The notes under the pieces are model-generated. The model did not search any database and was not told the DNA's origin. It saw only the letters and a program-made list of their open reading frames with translations. Of a stretch of DNA of 64,000 bases, positions 46,223 to 53,973 are shown piece by piece. Made by a program: the position numbers and the translations under genes. The stretch is taken from contig NZ_LR733215.1 of NCBI RefSeq assembly GCF_902506435.1, positions 1,013,841 through 1,077,840 of the forward strand. Reading direction: 5' to 3'. Source of the stretch: Nocardioides sp. AX2bis (GTDB lineage Bacteria > Actinomycetota > Actinomycetes > Propionibacteriales > Nocardioidaceae). Position 1 is the first letter of the stretch. Each line of letters begins with the position of its first letter.

Positions 46223-46711
46223 CCGCCCTCGGCGAGGCGCTCGCCTGACGTCTCGAAGTAGTCCCCGCTGATGAGCCTGTTCGTGAGGTTGGACCGGCCG
46301 CAGATCGACACGGCGTCGTGCGGGGGCTTCTCAAACCAGCCCGCTGACAGCACGGCCTCGGCGTCGGACGGGGTGATGCGGTCCGGCGTCGCAGCCAGCT
46401 TGGCGACGTACGCGAGCGCCGGCCGGAGACGACCGACCACCGGTGCGCTCTCCAAGTGCGTCGGGAGAGCGGCGAGCAAACTCTCCTCGATCCCGAACCT
46501 GGCGGCTGTCACCGCATTCATCCCGTGGCAGTCGTCGCAGTCGTTCAGGCCCGACTGTAATCGGCGATGAGCTCGTGGTCGGCGGCCATCAGGTCGGACG
46601 GGCCTCGCATGAGCACCTAGTGGTAAGCGAGGAGCGGGCGTGATGCGTCCGGGAGCTGCGGAAGACGTCGAGAAAACGAGGCTCAGCGGGTTGCGAGGGG
46701 AGGTAGGACAT
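46195..46711 (-). pseudogene. AhpD-like peroxidase-related gene, frameshifted
   Basis: The minus strand begins at ATG 46,711 with an excellent AGGAGG site and MSYLPSQPAEPRFLDVFR. It then needs a frame change to continue as LLAYH, TAG, VLMRGPSDLMAADHELIADYSR. A second frame change leads to LNDCDDCHGMNAVTAARFGIEES through to LAEGGYAGLADLL. These parts form one carboxymuconolactone-decarboxylase/AhpD-type peroxidase-related protein (C-x2-C-H motif kept). At least two frameshifts and one nonsense codon show that it is dead. Confidence 0.75.
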
Positions 46712-46814
46712 GAGTTCCTCCTAGGTCATGGGTGAAGGGCATGTTCGGGCGTCTCACACAGTAGGTTCCGGCCGCCGTCCGAGCCTTCGGCGACGCACTC
46801 GGGCTTCCGCGAGA

Positions 46815-48134
46815 TCAAGCAACCTCGCCGGCCGCCGGAGAGGCCGAGGCGGCCTCGCGACCCATCACCTCCCAGGGAAGTGTCCGTGACATCTCGCGAG
46901 CGGCATCCCCCTCGCCGGCGATGGGGGACTGGTACCGGTCCGTCGTCGTAGTGGGCTTCCTGTGCCCCAGCTGTCCCTGCACGTAGGTCACGCTGAAGCC
47001 GAGGCCGCCGTGCTCCTTGGAGGCCAGGCTGTACGAAGCGTGAGCGTGCCTGAGCCAGTGGAGGGTCCACATCCACGGCGTGGAGTCCACATCTTCGTGA
47101 GGACCGTTGGTGCACTCCTGGTTGAAGAGAGTCTTGGCGTCCTGGTTGATGAGCCGGTTGACCCGGTCTGCCCAGCGCTTGACCTTGCGATCGGGCGGGA
47201 ACAGCCAGCCGGCTGCATCACCCTCGTGGGTCGCCGCCTGCGCGACGAGGCGGTGAAGGACCCACTCGTAGGCGGCCCACATCCGGACCGTGCGCCCCTT
47301 GCCGCCCTTGGGAGGCGCCACCGCGGGCCACGCCCGGTAGCGGTTCAGCTGCTGGACGACACGAATCTTTCCGGCGTTGAGGTCGATGTGCTCCACCCGG
47401 AGCCCGAGGCACTCCGTGAAGCGAAGACCGCTGGCGAACGCGAGAAGAATCAGCAGGAACCCGTACCCGGGCAGCAGTCTTTCCGCGACACCGGCGAACC
47501 GGTGGATCGTGGCGGGCGCCGGGCAGTGCTCGACACCGATCCGTTCCTGGTCCGCGGCGGCCGGTGCCTTCTTCGCGAGCTCCGCCACGATGCGGCCGCG
47601 GCGACGCGCGGAGACTCCGAACGCGTCGCGGTCGCCGAAGAAGTTGCGGTTCTCGGCGTAGGTGATGAGGGCGCCGAGCGTCCGCGCGACGGCACGCATC
47701 GTCTCCTTCGTGGCGCCCCCGAGCAGCATCCCCTCGAAGACCTGGGTCCAGTGTCCGACGGTGAGGTCGCCACAGGCAACGTCTGCCACAGCTTCGGGCA
47801 TGTGACAGTTCCAGTTCGACCGGTACTGGTCCGTGGTGCCCTGCGGGGTGTTCGAGGCGCCGAGGAAAGAGATGAAGCGCATGTAGGTGAAGCCGAAGGG
47901 CTCATGGCTCAGCGGTCCACGCGAACGGTGGCGGTCGATCTCGGCGTACTTCTCCGCGGCGAACGCCTCTGCCTCATCCCGGCTCTTGCAGCGCTGCTGC
48001 CTCCGTTTGTTGCCCCGACCCGGGACACCAGCGGGATACCACGAGACCCGGAAGTCGCTGGAGATTCGGACGGGGTCGTCGTCGCGACGGCGGGTGATGT
48101 TCTGCTCGGCGGCAGCGCGCCTGCGCTCAGACAC
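46815..48134 (-). CDS. int: Tyrosine recombinase/integrase of the island
   Basis: A 439-residue integrase. The N-terminal arm and core-binding parts precede a catalytic domain with Arg in FASGLRFTECLGLR, Lys in APPKGGKGR, His/Arg in LHWLRHAHAS, and His/Tyr in QLGHRKPTTTTDRYQ, so all catalytic residues are present. It lies ~500 bases from the right attachment repeat and overlaps the excisionase-like gene by eight bases. It is the enzyme expected to insert the island into the acyl-CoA dehydrogenase gene. Confidence 0.95.
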   Translation of the reverse strand: MSERRRAAAEQNITRRRDDDPVRISSDFRVSWYPAGVPGRGNKRRQQRCKSRDEAEAFAAEKYAEIDRHRSRGPLSHEPFGFTYMRFISFLGASNTPQGTTDQYRSNWNCHMPEAVADVACGDLTVGHWTQVFEGMLLGGATKETMRAVARTLGALITYAENRNFFGDRDAFGVSARRRGRIVAELAKKAPAAADQERIGVEHCPAPATIHRFAGVAERLLPGYGFLLILLAFASGLRFTECLGLRVEHIDLNAGKIRVVQQLNRYRAWPAVAPPKGGKGRTVRMWAAYEWVLHRLVAQAATHEGDAAGWLFPPDRKVKRWADRVNRLINQDAKTLFNQECTNGPHEDVDSTPWMWTLHWLRHAHASYSLASKEHGGLGFSVTYVQGQLGHRKPTTTTDRYQSPIAGEGDAAREMSRTLPWEVMGREAASASPAAGEVA

Positions 48135-48471
48135 TGTACTTACCCGCCTTGTGTGCGGACCTCTTCGCCTTCGCGGTGTCCTTGGTCTTCTCGGCCTCTT
48201 CGGACGGGCCCGCCTCCTCGGCGGACCCGATGGTGCGGGCGCGGGTGCCGGCTTTGCTCGCGGCGCTGATGAAGGCGTGGACGTCGTGGAGCATCCACAC
48301 CGGGAGGGAGTTCAGCCAGCAGGGCTCGGGCAGCTTGCCGCCATCGAGGAGGTTGTCGATGGTCCTCTCGCAGATGCCAAGCTCGAGGGCAAGGTCTCGC
48401 TTGCGCAGGACGCGGTCGGGGTAGTGCCGGACGCAGCAGGCCATCGAGGTCAAGGTGTTGTGGTCAGTCAT
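48127..48471 (-). CDS. xis: Excisionase-like helix-turn-helix protein
   Basis: A 114-residue protein directly upstream of and overlapping the integrase start. LRKRDLALELGICERTIDNLLDGGKLPEP is a MerR/excisionase-type winged helix, followed by a WLNSLPVWMLHDVHAFI segment and a charged Ala/Lys/Glu-rich tail. Position and size fit a recombination directionality factor or a regulator of int. Confidence 0.8.
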   Translation of the reverse strand: MTDHNTLTSMACCVRHYPDRVLRKRDLALELGICERTIDNLLDGGKLPEPCWLNSLPVWMLHDVHAFISAASKAGTRARTIGSAEEAGPSEEAEKTKDTAKAKRSAHKAGKYSV

Positions 48472-48628
48472 GTCCCTGACCCGTCCCGCGCGACCGGAAG
48501 CTGGGCAATCACTGCCAGCACCAGTCCGAACGAGTCGGCATGGTGAGGAACGCGCTATGTGACTCTGCGTGACAGGCCAATGGGGAAGTCGCAGGTCAGA
48601 AGGGGTGGGCCCCGGATGGGGCCAAGAC

Positions 48629-48676
48629 CACCCAGATCTACGAGGGCACCAACCAGGTGCAGCGGATCGTGATGGC
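48629..48676 (+). repeat. Right attachment repeat (48-bp direct repeat)
   Basis: Identical to 10,028-10,075. It marks the right boundary of the island and is followed by the chromosomal original of the dehydrogenase tail. Confidence 0.9.
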
Positions 48677-48713
48677 GCGCCAGCTGCTGGCCGGGGTGCA
48701 GTCCCAGCTCTGA
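48629..48713 (+). pseudogene. Orphan 3' end of the acyl-CoA dehydrogenase gene
   Basis: Codes for TQIYEGTNQVQRIVMARQLLAGVQSQL and a TGA stop in the frame of the gene at 8,940, without any upstream part. After the 48-bp repeat its third bases are G/C, as in the chromosome, whereas the tail now attached to the gene is different in eight of the 12 codons preceding the stop. This is the displaced native end of the target gene. Confidence 0.92.
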
Positions 48714-48729
48714 GGCCGAAGCCTCCGGT

Positions 48730-48780
48730 ACGACAGCAGCGGATCACTGCCACCTGGTGGCACTGATCCGCTGCTGTCGT
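48730..48780. terminator. Original terminator of the acyl-CoA dehydrogenase gene
   Basis: A 25-bp stem with one mismatch (48,730-48,754 with 48,756-48,780) 17 bases after the orphan stop codon. It was separated from its gene by the island and now works mainly for the convergent minus-strand gene at 48,810. Confidence 0.88.
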
Positions 48781-48809
48781 CGGGGCCGGTGTCGGCCGGT
48801 GGCCTCAGG

Positions 48810-49439
48810 TCAGTCGCACTCGTCGCAGACGCCGTTGGCCGGCAGGGCGAGGTTGCAGTCCGGGCACAGCGGGATCTCGCGCGCCTCCCAGGCGTTCTTG
48901 CGGGCGCGGGAGCGGCTGGCGGCCAGCTTCGGGGCCAGGGCGGCCTGGCCGCCGGACTCGGGCAGGTTGGTGGCCTCGAAGTGGCGGTGGCAGGCCAGGC
49001 GCTGGGTGGCGGCGTGGTCGTCGGCGTCGGCCGGCTCCTCGCCGGTCACGGCCAGCACCGCGGCGCGGTACCCCTCGCCGACGCTGCCGGTGTTGTTGAC
49101 GCATAGCGAGGCCAGGTTCGGCTCGTCACGGGCGGCGCACTCGCGGGCGACGCGCAGCAGGACGTCGCTGATCCAGTACTGGAGCAGCTGCTTGGTGTGC
49201 ACGCCGGTGCGCTCGACCACGGCCGCGCCGAGCGCCTGGTAGGTGATGACGTCGTGGTAACGACCTGCGGTGCCCAGCAGGACCTCGCGGGCGGCCTCGG
49301 CGCGTGCCACACGGAGCTCCTCGCCCTCCAGGACGGGCGCCTCCTCAGGCGTCTCCTCGTCCTCCAGGACGGACGCCGCCTCGGGCGTCTCCTCGTCCGT
49401 GCGGTCGTCCTCGGTGTTGACAGTGCTGGATTCGACCAT
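48810..49439 (-). CDS. Hypothetical protein with C-terminal zinc ribbon
   Basis: A 209-residue protein from ATG 49,439. The N-terminus is acidic and repetitive (EETPEAASVLEDEETPEEAP). The middle has GRYHDVITYQALGAAVVERTGV, and the C-terminus has CPDCNLALPANGVCDEC, a C-x2-C...C-x2-C zinc ribbon. Family not identified. It faces the old dehydrogenase terminator. Confidence 0.7.
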   Translation of the reverse strand: MVESSTVNTEDDRTDEETPEAASVLEDEETPEEAPVLEGEELRVARAEAAREVLLGTAGRYHDVITYQALGAAVVERTGVHTKQLLQYWISDVLLRVARECAARDEPNLASLCVNNTGSVGEGYRAAVLAVTGEEPADADDHAATQRLACHRHFEATNLPESGGQAALAPKLAASRSRARKNAWEAREIPLCPDCNLALPANGVCDECD

Positions 49440-49554
49440 GGCTCGACAGTACCCGCGTCCGGGGCCTGCGCCGGACACGCCTCGGCTCCCGGCCCGTCAT
49501 CGGCCCGTCACGGCTGCGCCACCCGCTCGTCACCCGGGCCGCGCGTCACCGGGC

Positions 49555-49689
49555 GTCTGCCACCATGGATGGTCCTGCCCGTGCAGGCGGCGCCGTGCCG
49601 CCCTGCGACCCGAAAGGCCGACAGCCCTTCATGGACTGCCACAGTAGACAGCCCCTCCTGCGCACCACGACCGGGAGGGGCCGCTCCTG
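49555..49689 (+). promoter_or_regulatory. Structured leader of the CNNM operon, possible cation-responsive RNA
   Basis: The ~130 bases before the CNNM gene are rich in pairing. GCCCCTCC (49,651-49,658) can pair with GGAGGGGC (49,674-49,681), which contains the only good ribosome-binding site for the ATG at 49,690. A second helix forms around 49,585-49,610 and a C-G-A-A-A-G loop lies at about 49,612. Transport genes of this family are often under Mg2+ or other ion RNA control, but the sequence does not match the M-box consensus that I know. The class is unproven. Confidence 0.4.
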
Positions 49690-51114
49690 ATGTGGGTGCT
49701 CACCCTCCTCCTCGGCCTGCTGGTCGTGCTGGCGATCACCGCCGCCACCGGCTACTTCGTGGCCCAGGAGTTCTCCTACATGGCCGTGGACCGCTCCCGG
49801 CTCAAGGCCCGTGCCGCGTCCGGCGACAAGGCCGCCGCCCGGGCGCTCGACGTGACCGGACGCACGTCCTTCATGCTCTCCGGCGCCCAGCTCGGCATCA
49901 CCGTCACCGCCCTGCTCGTCGGGTACGTCGCCGAGCCGCTGATCGGTGAGTCCCTCGGCACCGCGCTCGGCGGGGTCGGCGTGCCGACCGGCGTCGGCAT
50001 CGCGGTCGGCACGGTCGTGGCCCTGCTGGCCTCGACGATCATCCAGATGCTCTTCGGCGAGCTGTTCCCCAAGAACCTCGCCATCGCCCGGCCCGAGCCG
50101 GTCGCCGTGCGCCTGGCGTCCTCGACCCGCGTCTACCTGCGCGTGCTCGGTCCGGTCATCTCCGTCTTCGACCAGGCCTCGAACCTGCTGCTGAAGGCGT
50201 TGCGGATCGAGCCGGTCCACGACGTCGAGCACGCCGCGACCGCGCGCGACCTCGAGCACATCGTGGCCGACTCCCGTGCCAGCGGCGACCTGCCGCGCGA
50301 GCTGTCCCTGCTGCTGGACCGGATGCTCGACTTCCCGGCCCAGGACGTGGAGCACGCGATGGTGCCGCGGGGGCGGGTCGACGTGCTGCGGGCCGACCAG
50401 ACGGTGGCCGACGCCTGGGCCGCGATGGGCTCCGGCCACTCGCGCTACCCCGTGCTGGACGGGGGCGAGGTGGCCGGCGTCCTGCACCTGCAGGACGTCC
50501 TGGACGCCGGACCCACCGGTGCTCCCGTCACCACGCTGACGCGCGAGCCGGTCCTGGTGCCCGAGGTCATGTCGCTGCCCGACGCCCTGCGCCGCCTGGC
50601 GCAGACCCGCAACCAGCTGGCCTGCGTGCTCGACGAGTACGGCGGGTTCGCCGGCGTGCTGACCATCGAGGACCTCGCCGAGGAGCTGGTCGGCGAGATC
50701 GCCGACGAGCACGACCCGGTCGACGCCCTCGACGCCGGCGTGACCGGGGACGAGGACGCCGGCGCCTGGGAGGTCCCCGGTGACCTGCACCTCGACGAGG
50801 TGCAGCGGCACCTCGACCGCGAGCTGCCGCGCGGCGACTACGAGACCCTCGGCGGTCTCGTCATCGCCGAGGTCGGCGAGCTGCCCGCGGTCGGGCACCA
50901 GGTCGCGGTCGAGCTGCCCCAGGACCCCGCCACCCTCGGCGAGGACGACGTCCTCCCGGAGGTGCTGACCATCACCGTGCTCGAGGTCGAGCGCCACGTG
51001 CCCTCGCGGCTGCGCCTGGCGCTGCCGCCCGACCGCGCCGGTGCCCCCGTCGGTGACCCCGCCGACGAGCCCGTCGCCCCCGCGGCGTCGACCCAGCAGG
51101 AGGAGCGGGCATGA
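49690..51114 (+). CDS. CNNM/CorC-family (DUF21-CBS) membrane protein
   Basis: A 474-residue protein. The DUF21 transmembrane domain covers ~1-190 (VAQEFSYMAVDRSRL, SGAQLGITVTALLVGYVAEP, GELFPKNLAIARPE). A CBS pair (DVEHAMVPRGRVDVL, ACVLDEYGGFAGVLTIEDL) and a CorC/HlyC C-terminal domain follow. These proteins are linked with Mg2+/Co2+ efflux or transport. It overlaps the next gene by four bases. Confidence 0.92.
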   Translation: MWVLTLLLGLLVVLAITAATGYFVAQEFSYMAVDRSRLKARAASGDKAAARALDVTGRTSFMLSGAQLGITVTALLVGYVAEPLIGESLGTALGGVGVPTGVGIAVGTVVALLASTIIQMLFGELFPKNLAIARPEPVAVRLASSTRVYLRVLGPVISVFDQASNLLLKALRIEPVHDVEHAATARDLEHIVADSRASGDLPRELSLLLDRMLDFPAQDVEHAMVPRGRVDVLRADQTVADAWAAMGSGHSRYPVLDGGEVAGVLHLQDVLDAGPTGAPVTTLTREPVLVPEVMSLPDALRRLAQTRNQLACVLDEYGGFAGVLTIEDLAEELVGEIADEHDPVDALDAGVTGDEDAGAWEVPGDLHLDEVQRHLDRELPRGDYETLGGLVIAEVGELPAVGHQVAVELPQDPATLGEDDVLPEVLTITVLEVERHVPSRLRLALPPDRAGAPVGDPADEPVAPAASTQQEERA

Positions 51115-52148
51115 GCCTCGACAACCCGTACGTCGTCGTCGTCGTGACGACCGCCCTGATCGCGCTGAGCGCGTTCTTCGTGGCCGCCGAGTTCGCGCTG
51201 CTGGCGGCCAAGCGCCACCGGTTGCAGGACCAGGCCGCCACCAGCCGCTCCGCGAGGGCGGCGCTGCGCAGCGCCGACGAGCTGACCGTGCTGCTGGCCG
51301 GCAGCCAGCTCGGCATCACCGCCTGCGCCCTGGCGCTCGGTGCGATCACCAAGCCTGCGGTCAACTACGCGCTCACGCCGCTCTTCGCGGACTGGGGCGC
51401 CCCGTCCTGGGTCGCCGGCGCGCTCGGCTTCGCGCTCGCGCTCGTCGTGGTGACGTTCCTGCACCTCGTCGTCGGCGAGATGGCGCCGAAGTCGTGGGCG
51501 ATCGCCCACCCGGAGTCGGCCGCGACCCTGCTGGCGCTGCCGATGCGGGGCTTCATGTGGCTGTTCCGACCGCTGCTGGTCGCCCTGAACGAGGCCGCGA
51601 ACTGGTGCCTGCGCCGGGTCGGGGTGGAGCCCCAGGACACCGTGTCGTCGGGCCAGACGCCCGACGACCTGCGGCAGCTGGTCGAGCACTCCGCGGCCGC
51701 CGGCACGCTGGACGCACGCTGGTCCTCGCAGATCACCGAGGCCCTGGACCTGGCCGACCTGACCCTCGACGACCTGGTGCGGTGGGACCTCGCCGTCACG
51801 GCCGTCGGGACCGGGGCCAGCGTCGGCGAGGTCCGCGACCTCGGCCGCTCCTCGGGCCACCTGCGGATCCTGCTCCGCGACGGCGGGCCGACCGGTCCCG
51901 CCGGCGCGGTCACCGGGGTCGTGCACGTGCGCGACACCCTGGTGCTCGAGGCCGACGACACCGTCGAGCAGGTGGCACGCCCGCCGTACCACCTCGCGGC
52001 CGCGACCCCGGTCTACGCGGCGCTGGCCGACATGCGCGAGACCCGCCAGCACCTCGCGGTCGTGACTGCCAAGGACGGTCGGGTCGGCGTGGTCACGATG
52101 GAGGACGTGCTGGTGCGCCTCTTCCCGCCGGTGGACGCGGCCGCCTGA
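51111..52148 (+). CDS. Second CNNM/DUF21 membrane protein
   Basis: A 345-residue paralogue of the preceding protein: VAAEFALLAAKRHRL, AGSQLGITACALALGA and GEMAPKSWAIAHPE in the DUF21 domain, then a CBS-like region ending VVTMEDVLVRLFP. It lacks the CorC C-terminal domain. The two probably form a heteromeric complex, as this tandem pair is common in actinobacteria. Confidence 0.92.
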   Translation: MSLDNPYVVVVVTTALIALSAFFVAAEFALLAAKRHRLQDQAATSRSARAALRSADELTVLLAGSQLGITACALALGAITKPAVNYALTPLFADWGAPSWVAGALGFALALVVVTFLHLVVGEMAPKSWAIAHPESAATLLALPMRGFMWLFRPLLVALNEAANWCLRRVGVEPQDTVSSGQTPDDLRQLVEHSAAAGTLDARWSSQITEALDLADLTLDDLVRWDLAVTAVGTGASVGEVRDLGRSSGHLRILLRDGGPTGPAGAVTGVVHVRDTLVLEADDTVEQVARPPYHLAAATPVYAALADMRETRQHLAVVTAKDGRVGVVTMEDVLVRLFPPVDAAA

Positions 52149-52150
52149 CC

Positions 52151-52156
52151 TAGGCT
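52151..52156 (+). promoter_or_regulatory. Likely -10 element, leaderless promoter of the DUF6153 gene
   Basis: TAGGCT followed by six bases and the ATG at 52,163, immediately after the CNNM stop. The following gene therefore may have its own transcript. Confidence 0.4.
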
Positions 52157-52162
52157 CGGAGC

Positions 52163-52552
52163 ATGGGCACAGCACGACGGGGCGGCGGGCGCTGCTGGCG
52201 CCCGCTCCTCGTCGTGCTCGCGCTGCTCGGCCTGCTGTGGATGCACGGCCTGGGCACGCACGGCACCGTCGAACCCGCAGCCGCGGCCGACAGCGTGACG
52301 CACGCGGCCCACCAGGACCCCGCCGCCTCCGAGGAGGACCACGGGGGTGCCGGTGACCACGGGGGCCACGTGATGGCGGTCGGCCTGTGCCTGGCCCTCC
52401 TCCTGGCCGCCGTGCTGCTCACCGGCCGGTGGCGCCGGGGCCTGCTCCTGCGCCTGCGTGACCTGACCCGGACCCTGTCGACCGGGCTCGCCCCGCCGGC
52501 ACCGCGCGCCCGACCGCCCGACCTCGTCGCCCTCGGCGTCTGCCGCTGCTGA
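52163..52552 (+). CDS. DUF6153 His-rich membrane protein
   Basis: A 129-residue protein with an N-terminal helix (LLVVLALLGLLWMHGLGTHG), a His/Asp-rich external loop (HQDPAASEEDHGGAGDHGG) and a second helix (VMAVGLCLALLLAAVLL), ending in CRC. This is the DUF6153 arrangement. The His-rich loop and DUF305 neighbour suggest a role in copper or other metal handling. Confidence 0.85.
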   Translation: MGTARRGGGRCWRPLLVVLALLGLLWMHGLGTHGTVEPAAAADSVTHAAHQDPAASEEDHGGAGDHGGHVMAVGLCLALLLAAVLLTGRWRRGLLLRLRDLTRTLSTGLAPPAPRARPPDLVALGVCRC

Positions 52553-52610
52553 TCCGGCTCGTGCCCCACGAGCCAGGTCCAGCACGCCCGCACGCACCCG
52601 AGGAGATCCG

Positions 52611-53204
52611 ATGACCACGCACCCTCGTACGCCCGCACGCCCCCGCACCACCCGCCGACCCCGCCGCGTCCGTACGGCGGCCGCCGCCGCGCTGCTGGTC
52701 CTCACGGCCCCGGTGCTCGCCGCCTGCGGTGCGGGCGAGGACCACAACGAGGCCGATGTCGCCTTCGCGACCGAGATGATCCCGCACCACGCGCAGGCCG
52801 TGGAGATGGCGGCGATGGTGGACGGCAAGGACGTCAGCCCCGAGGTGGCCGACCTCGCCGCGGAGATCGCCGCGGCCCAGGACCCCGAGATCGAGACCAT
52901 GAGCGGCTGGCTGGAGGAGTGGGGCGAGCCCGTGCCCGACTCCGACCAGGCGATGTCGGGGGACATGGCCGGGATGACCGGGATGATGTCGGCCGACCAG
53001 ATGGCCTCCCTCGAGGCCGCCGAGGGGGCTGCGTTCGAGACGAGCTGGCTCGAGCTGATGCGCGAGCACCACCGCGGCGCCGTCGAGATGGCCCGGGCCG
53101 AGCAGGCCGACGGGCAGGACCCCGAGGCCGTCGCGCTGGCCGAGGAGATCGAGGCCACGCAGACCGCCGAGGTGGCGGTGATCGAGGACCTGCTGGCCGG
53201 GTAG
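52611..53204 (+). CDS. DUF305 lipoprotein
   Basis: A 197-residue secreted lipoprotein (twin-Arg-rich N-terminus, lipobox VLAACG; AGGAG site before ATG 52,611). The duplicated DUF305 motif is seen as FATEMIPHHAQAVEMA and LMREHHRGAVEMARAE, each with paired His. DUF305 proteins are typical of metal (copper) resistance loci. It follows the DUF6153 gene. Confidence 0.93.
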   Translation: MTTHPRTPARPRTTRRPRRVRTAAAAALLVLTAPVLAACGAGEDHNEADVAFATEMIPHHAQAVEMAAMVDGKDVSPEVADLAAEIAAAQDPEIETMSGWLEEWGEPVPDSDQAMSGDMAGMTGMMSADQMASLEAAEGAAFETSWLELMREHHRGAVEMARAEQADGQDPEAVALAEEIEATQTAEVAVIEDLLAG

Positions 53205-53223
53205 GACGAGCCGCGCCACCCTG

Positions 53224-53247
53224 TTGCCTCAACATCCACTGAGGCAA
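53224..53247 (+). promoter_or_regulatory. ArsR-type operator (TTGCCTCA-N8-TGAGGCAA)
   Basis: A perfect 8+8 inverted repeat with an eight-base spacer. It overlaps CAATAT (53,245-53,250), a likely -10 element, which ends six bases before GTG 53,257. Binding of the ArsR domain encoded just downstream would block its own promoter; a leaderless transcript is expected. Confidence 0.75.
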
Positions 53248-53256
53248 TATGGTGGC

Positions 53257-53973
53257 GTGGTGGACAGGGACGTCGAGCTCACGGCCCGGGCCGCCCGGCA
53301 CGCCGCGCTGGGCGACCCGGTCCGGCTGCGGATCACCGACCGGCTGGCGTGGGGGGACGCCTCGCCGGGTGAGCTCGCGGCCGCCCTCGACCTGACCTCG
53401 AACCTCCTCGCCCACCACCTCGGCGTGCTCGAGGGTGCCGGGCTGGTCTCGCGGCACCGCTCCGAGGCCGACCGGCGGCGCAGCTACGTCGCGCTCACCC
53501 GCGACGACGCCACCTGCCGCGTGGTCGGCGCGACGGACTGCTGCACCGACCCGCCGTGGGCCGGGGCGTCCCGCGTCCTCTTCGTCTGCACCGCCAACTC
53601 GGCCCGGTCGCAGCTCGCGGCCGCGCTGTGGAACGACGCCCGCCCCGCGATCCCGGCAGCCTCCGCGGGCACCCGCCCGGGCGACCGGGTCGCCCCGGGC
53701 GCGGTGGACGAGGCGGCCCGTCGCGGGCTGCGCCTCACCGGGACGCCGGCCCACCTCGACGACGTCCGCGAGCACGGCGACCTGCTGGTCACCGTGTGCG
53801 ACCGGGCGTACGAGGAGCTCGTCGCCGGCGACGTCGCGACGGTGCACTGGTCGGTCCCCGACCCGGTGCCCGACGGGCGTCCCGCAGCCTTCGCCTCGGT
53901 CGCCGACGAGCTCCGCCAGCGGATCGAGACCCTTCCCGCCGCCGTCCCGACCAGCCGAGAGACCGACCGATGA
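53257..53973 (+). CDS. ArsR repressor fused to an arsenate-reductase-type phosphatase
   Basis: A 238-residue fusion. Residues ~5-85 are an ArsR winged helix (LGDPVRLRITDRLAW ... LTSNLLAHHLGVLEGAGLVSRHRSEADRRRSYV). Residues ~100-238 are a low-molecular-weight phosphatase-like ArsC with the P-loop VCTANSARSQ (C-x5-R). A CC pair lies between (TDCCTDP), a plausible As(III) sensing site. It would both regulate and reduce arsenate. GTG 53,257 fits the promoter; 53,260 is an alternative. The fusion type is known in actinobacteria. Confidence 0.9.
   Translation: MVDRDVELTARAARHAALGDPVRLRITDRLAWGDASPGELAAALDLTSNLLAHHLGVLEGAGLVSRHRSEADRRRSYVALTRDDATCRVVGATDCCTDPPWAGASRVLFVCTANSARSQLAAALWNDARPAIPAASAGTRPGDRVAPGAVDEAARRGLRLTGTPAHLDDVREHGDLLVTVCDRAYEELVAGDVATVHWSVPDPVPDGRPAAFASVADELRQRIETLPAAVPTSRETDR

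Larger units (their letters stand above)
10028..48676. mobile_element. 38.6-kb integrated genomic island in the acyl-CoA dehydrogenase gene
   Basis: The boundaries are the two 48-bp direct repeats. At the right end, next to the repeat, are a tyrosine integrase and a small excisionase-like gene, the standard arrangement. The left repeat is followed by a recoded gene tail, and the right repeat by the original tail and its terminator. Cargo comprises an ATPase/nuclease half and a redox/envelope half. A DUF3987 protein is the only replication-type gene recognised; no relaxase, FtsK/TraB-like translocase or secretion gene was identified, so transfer would need help from elsewhere. Two pseudogenes inside suggest that the cargo has started to decay. 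Confidence 0.88.

Noticed and set aside
10028..48676. Integrative conjugative element with its own transfer genes
   Set aside because: No relaxase, VirB4/VirD4-like ATPase or FtsK/TraB-type translocase was recognised among the genes; the large ATPase is KAP/YobI-like.
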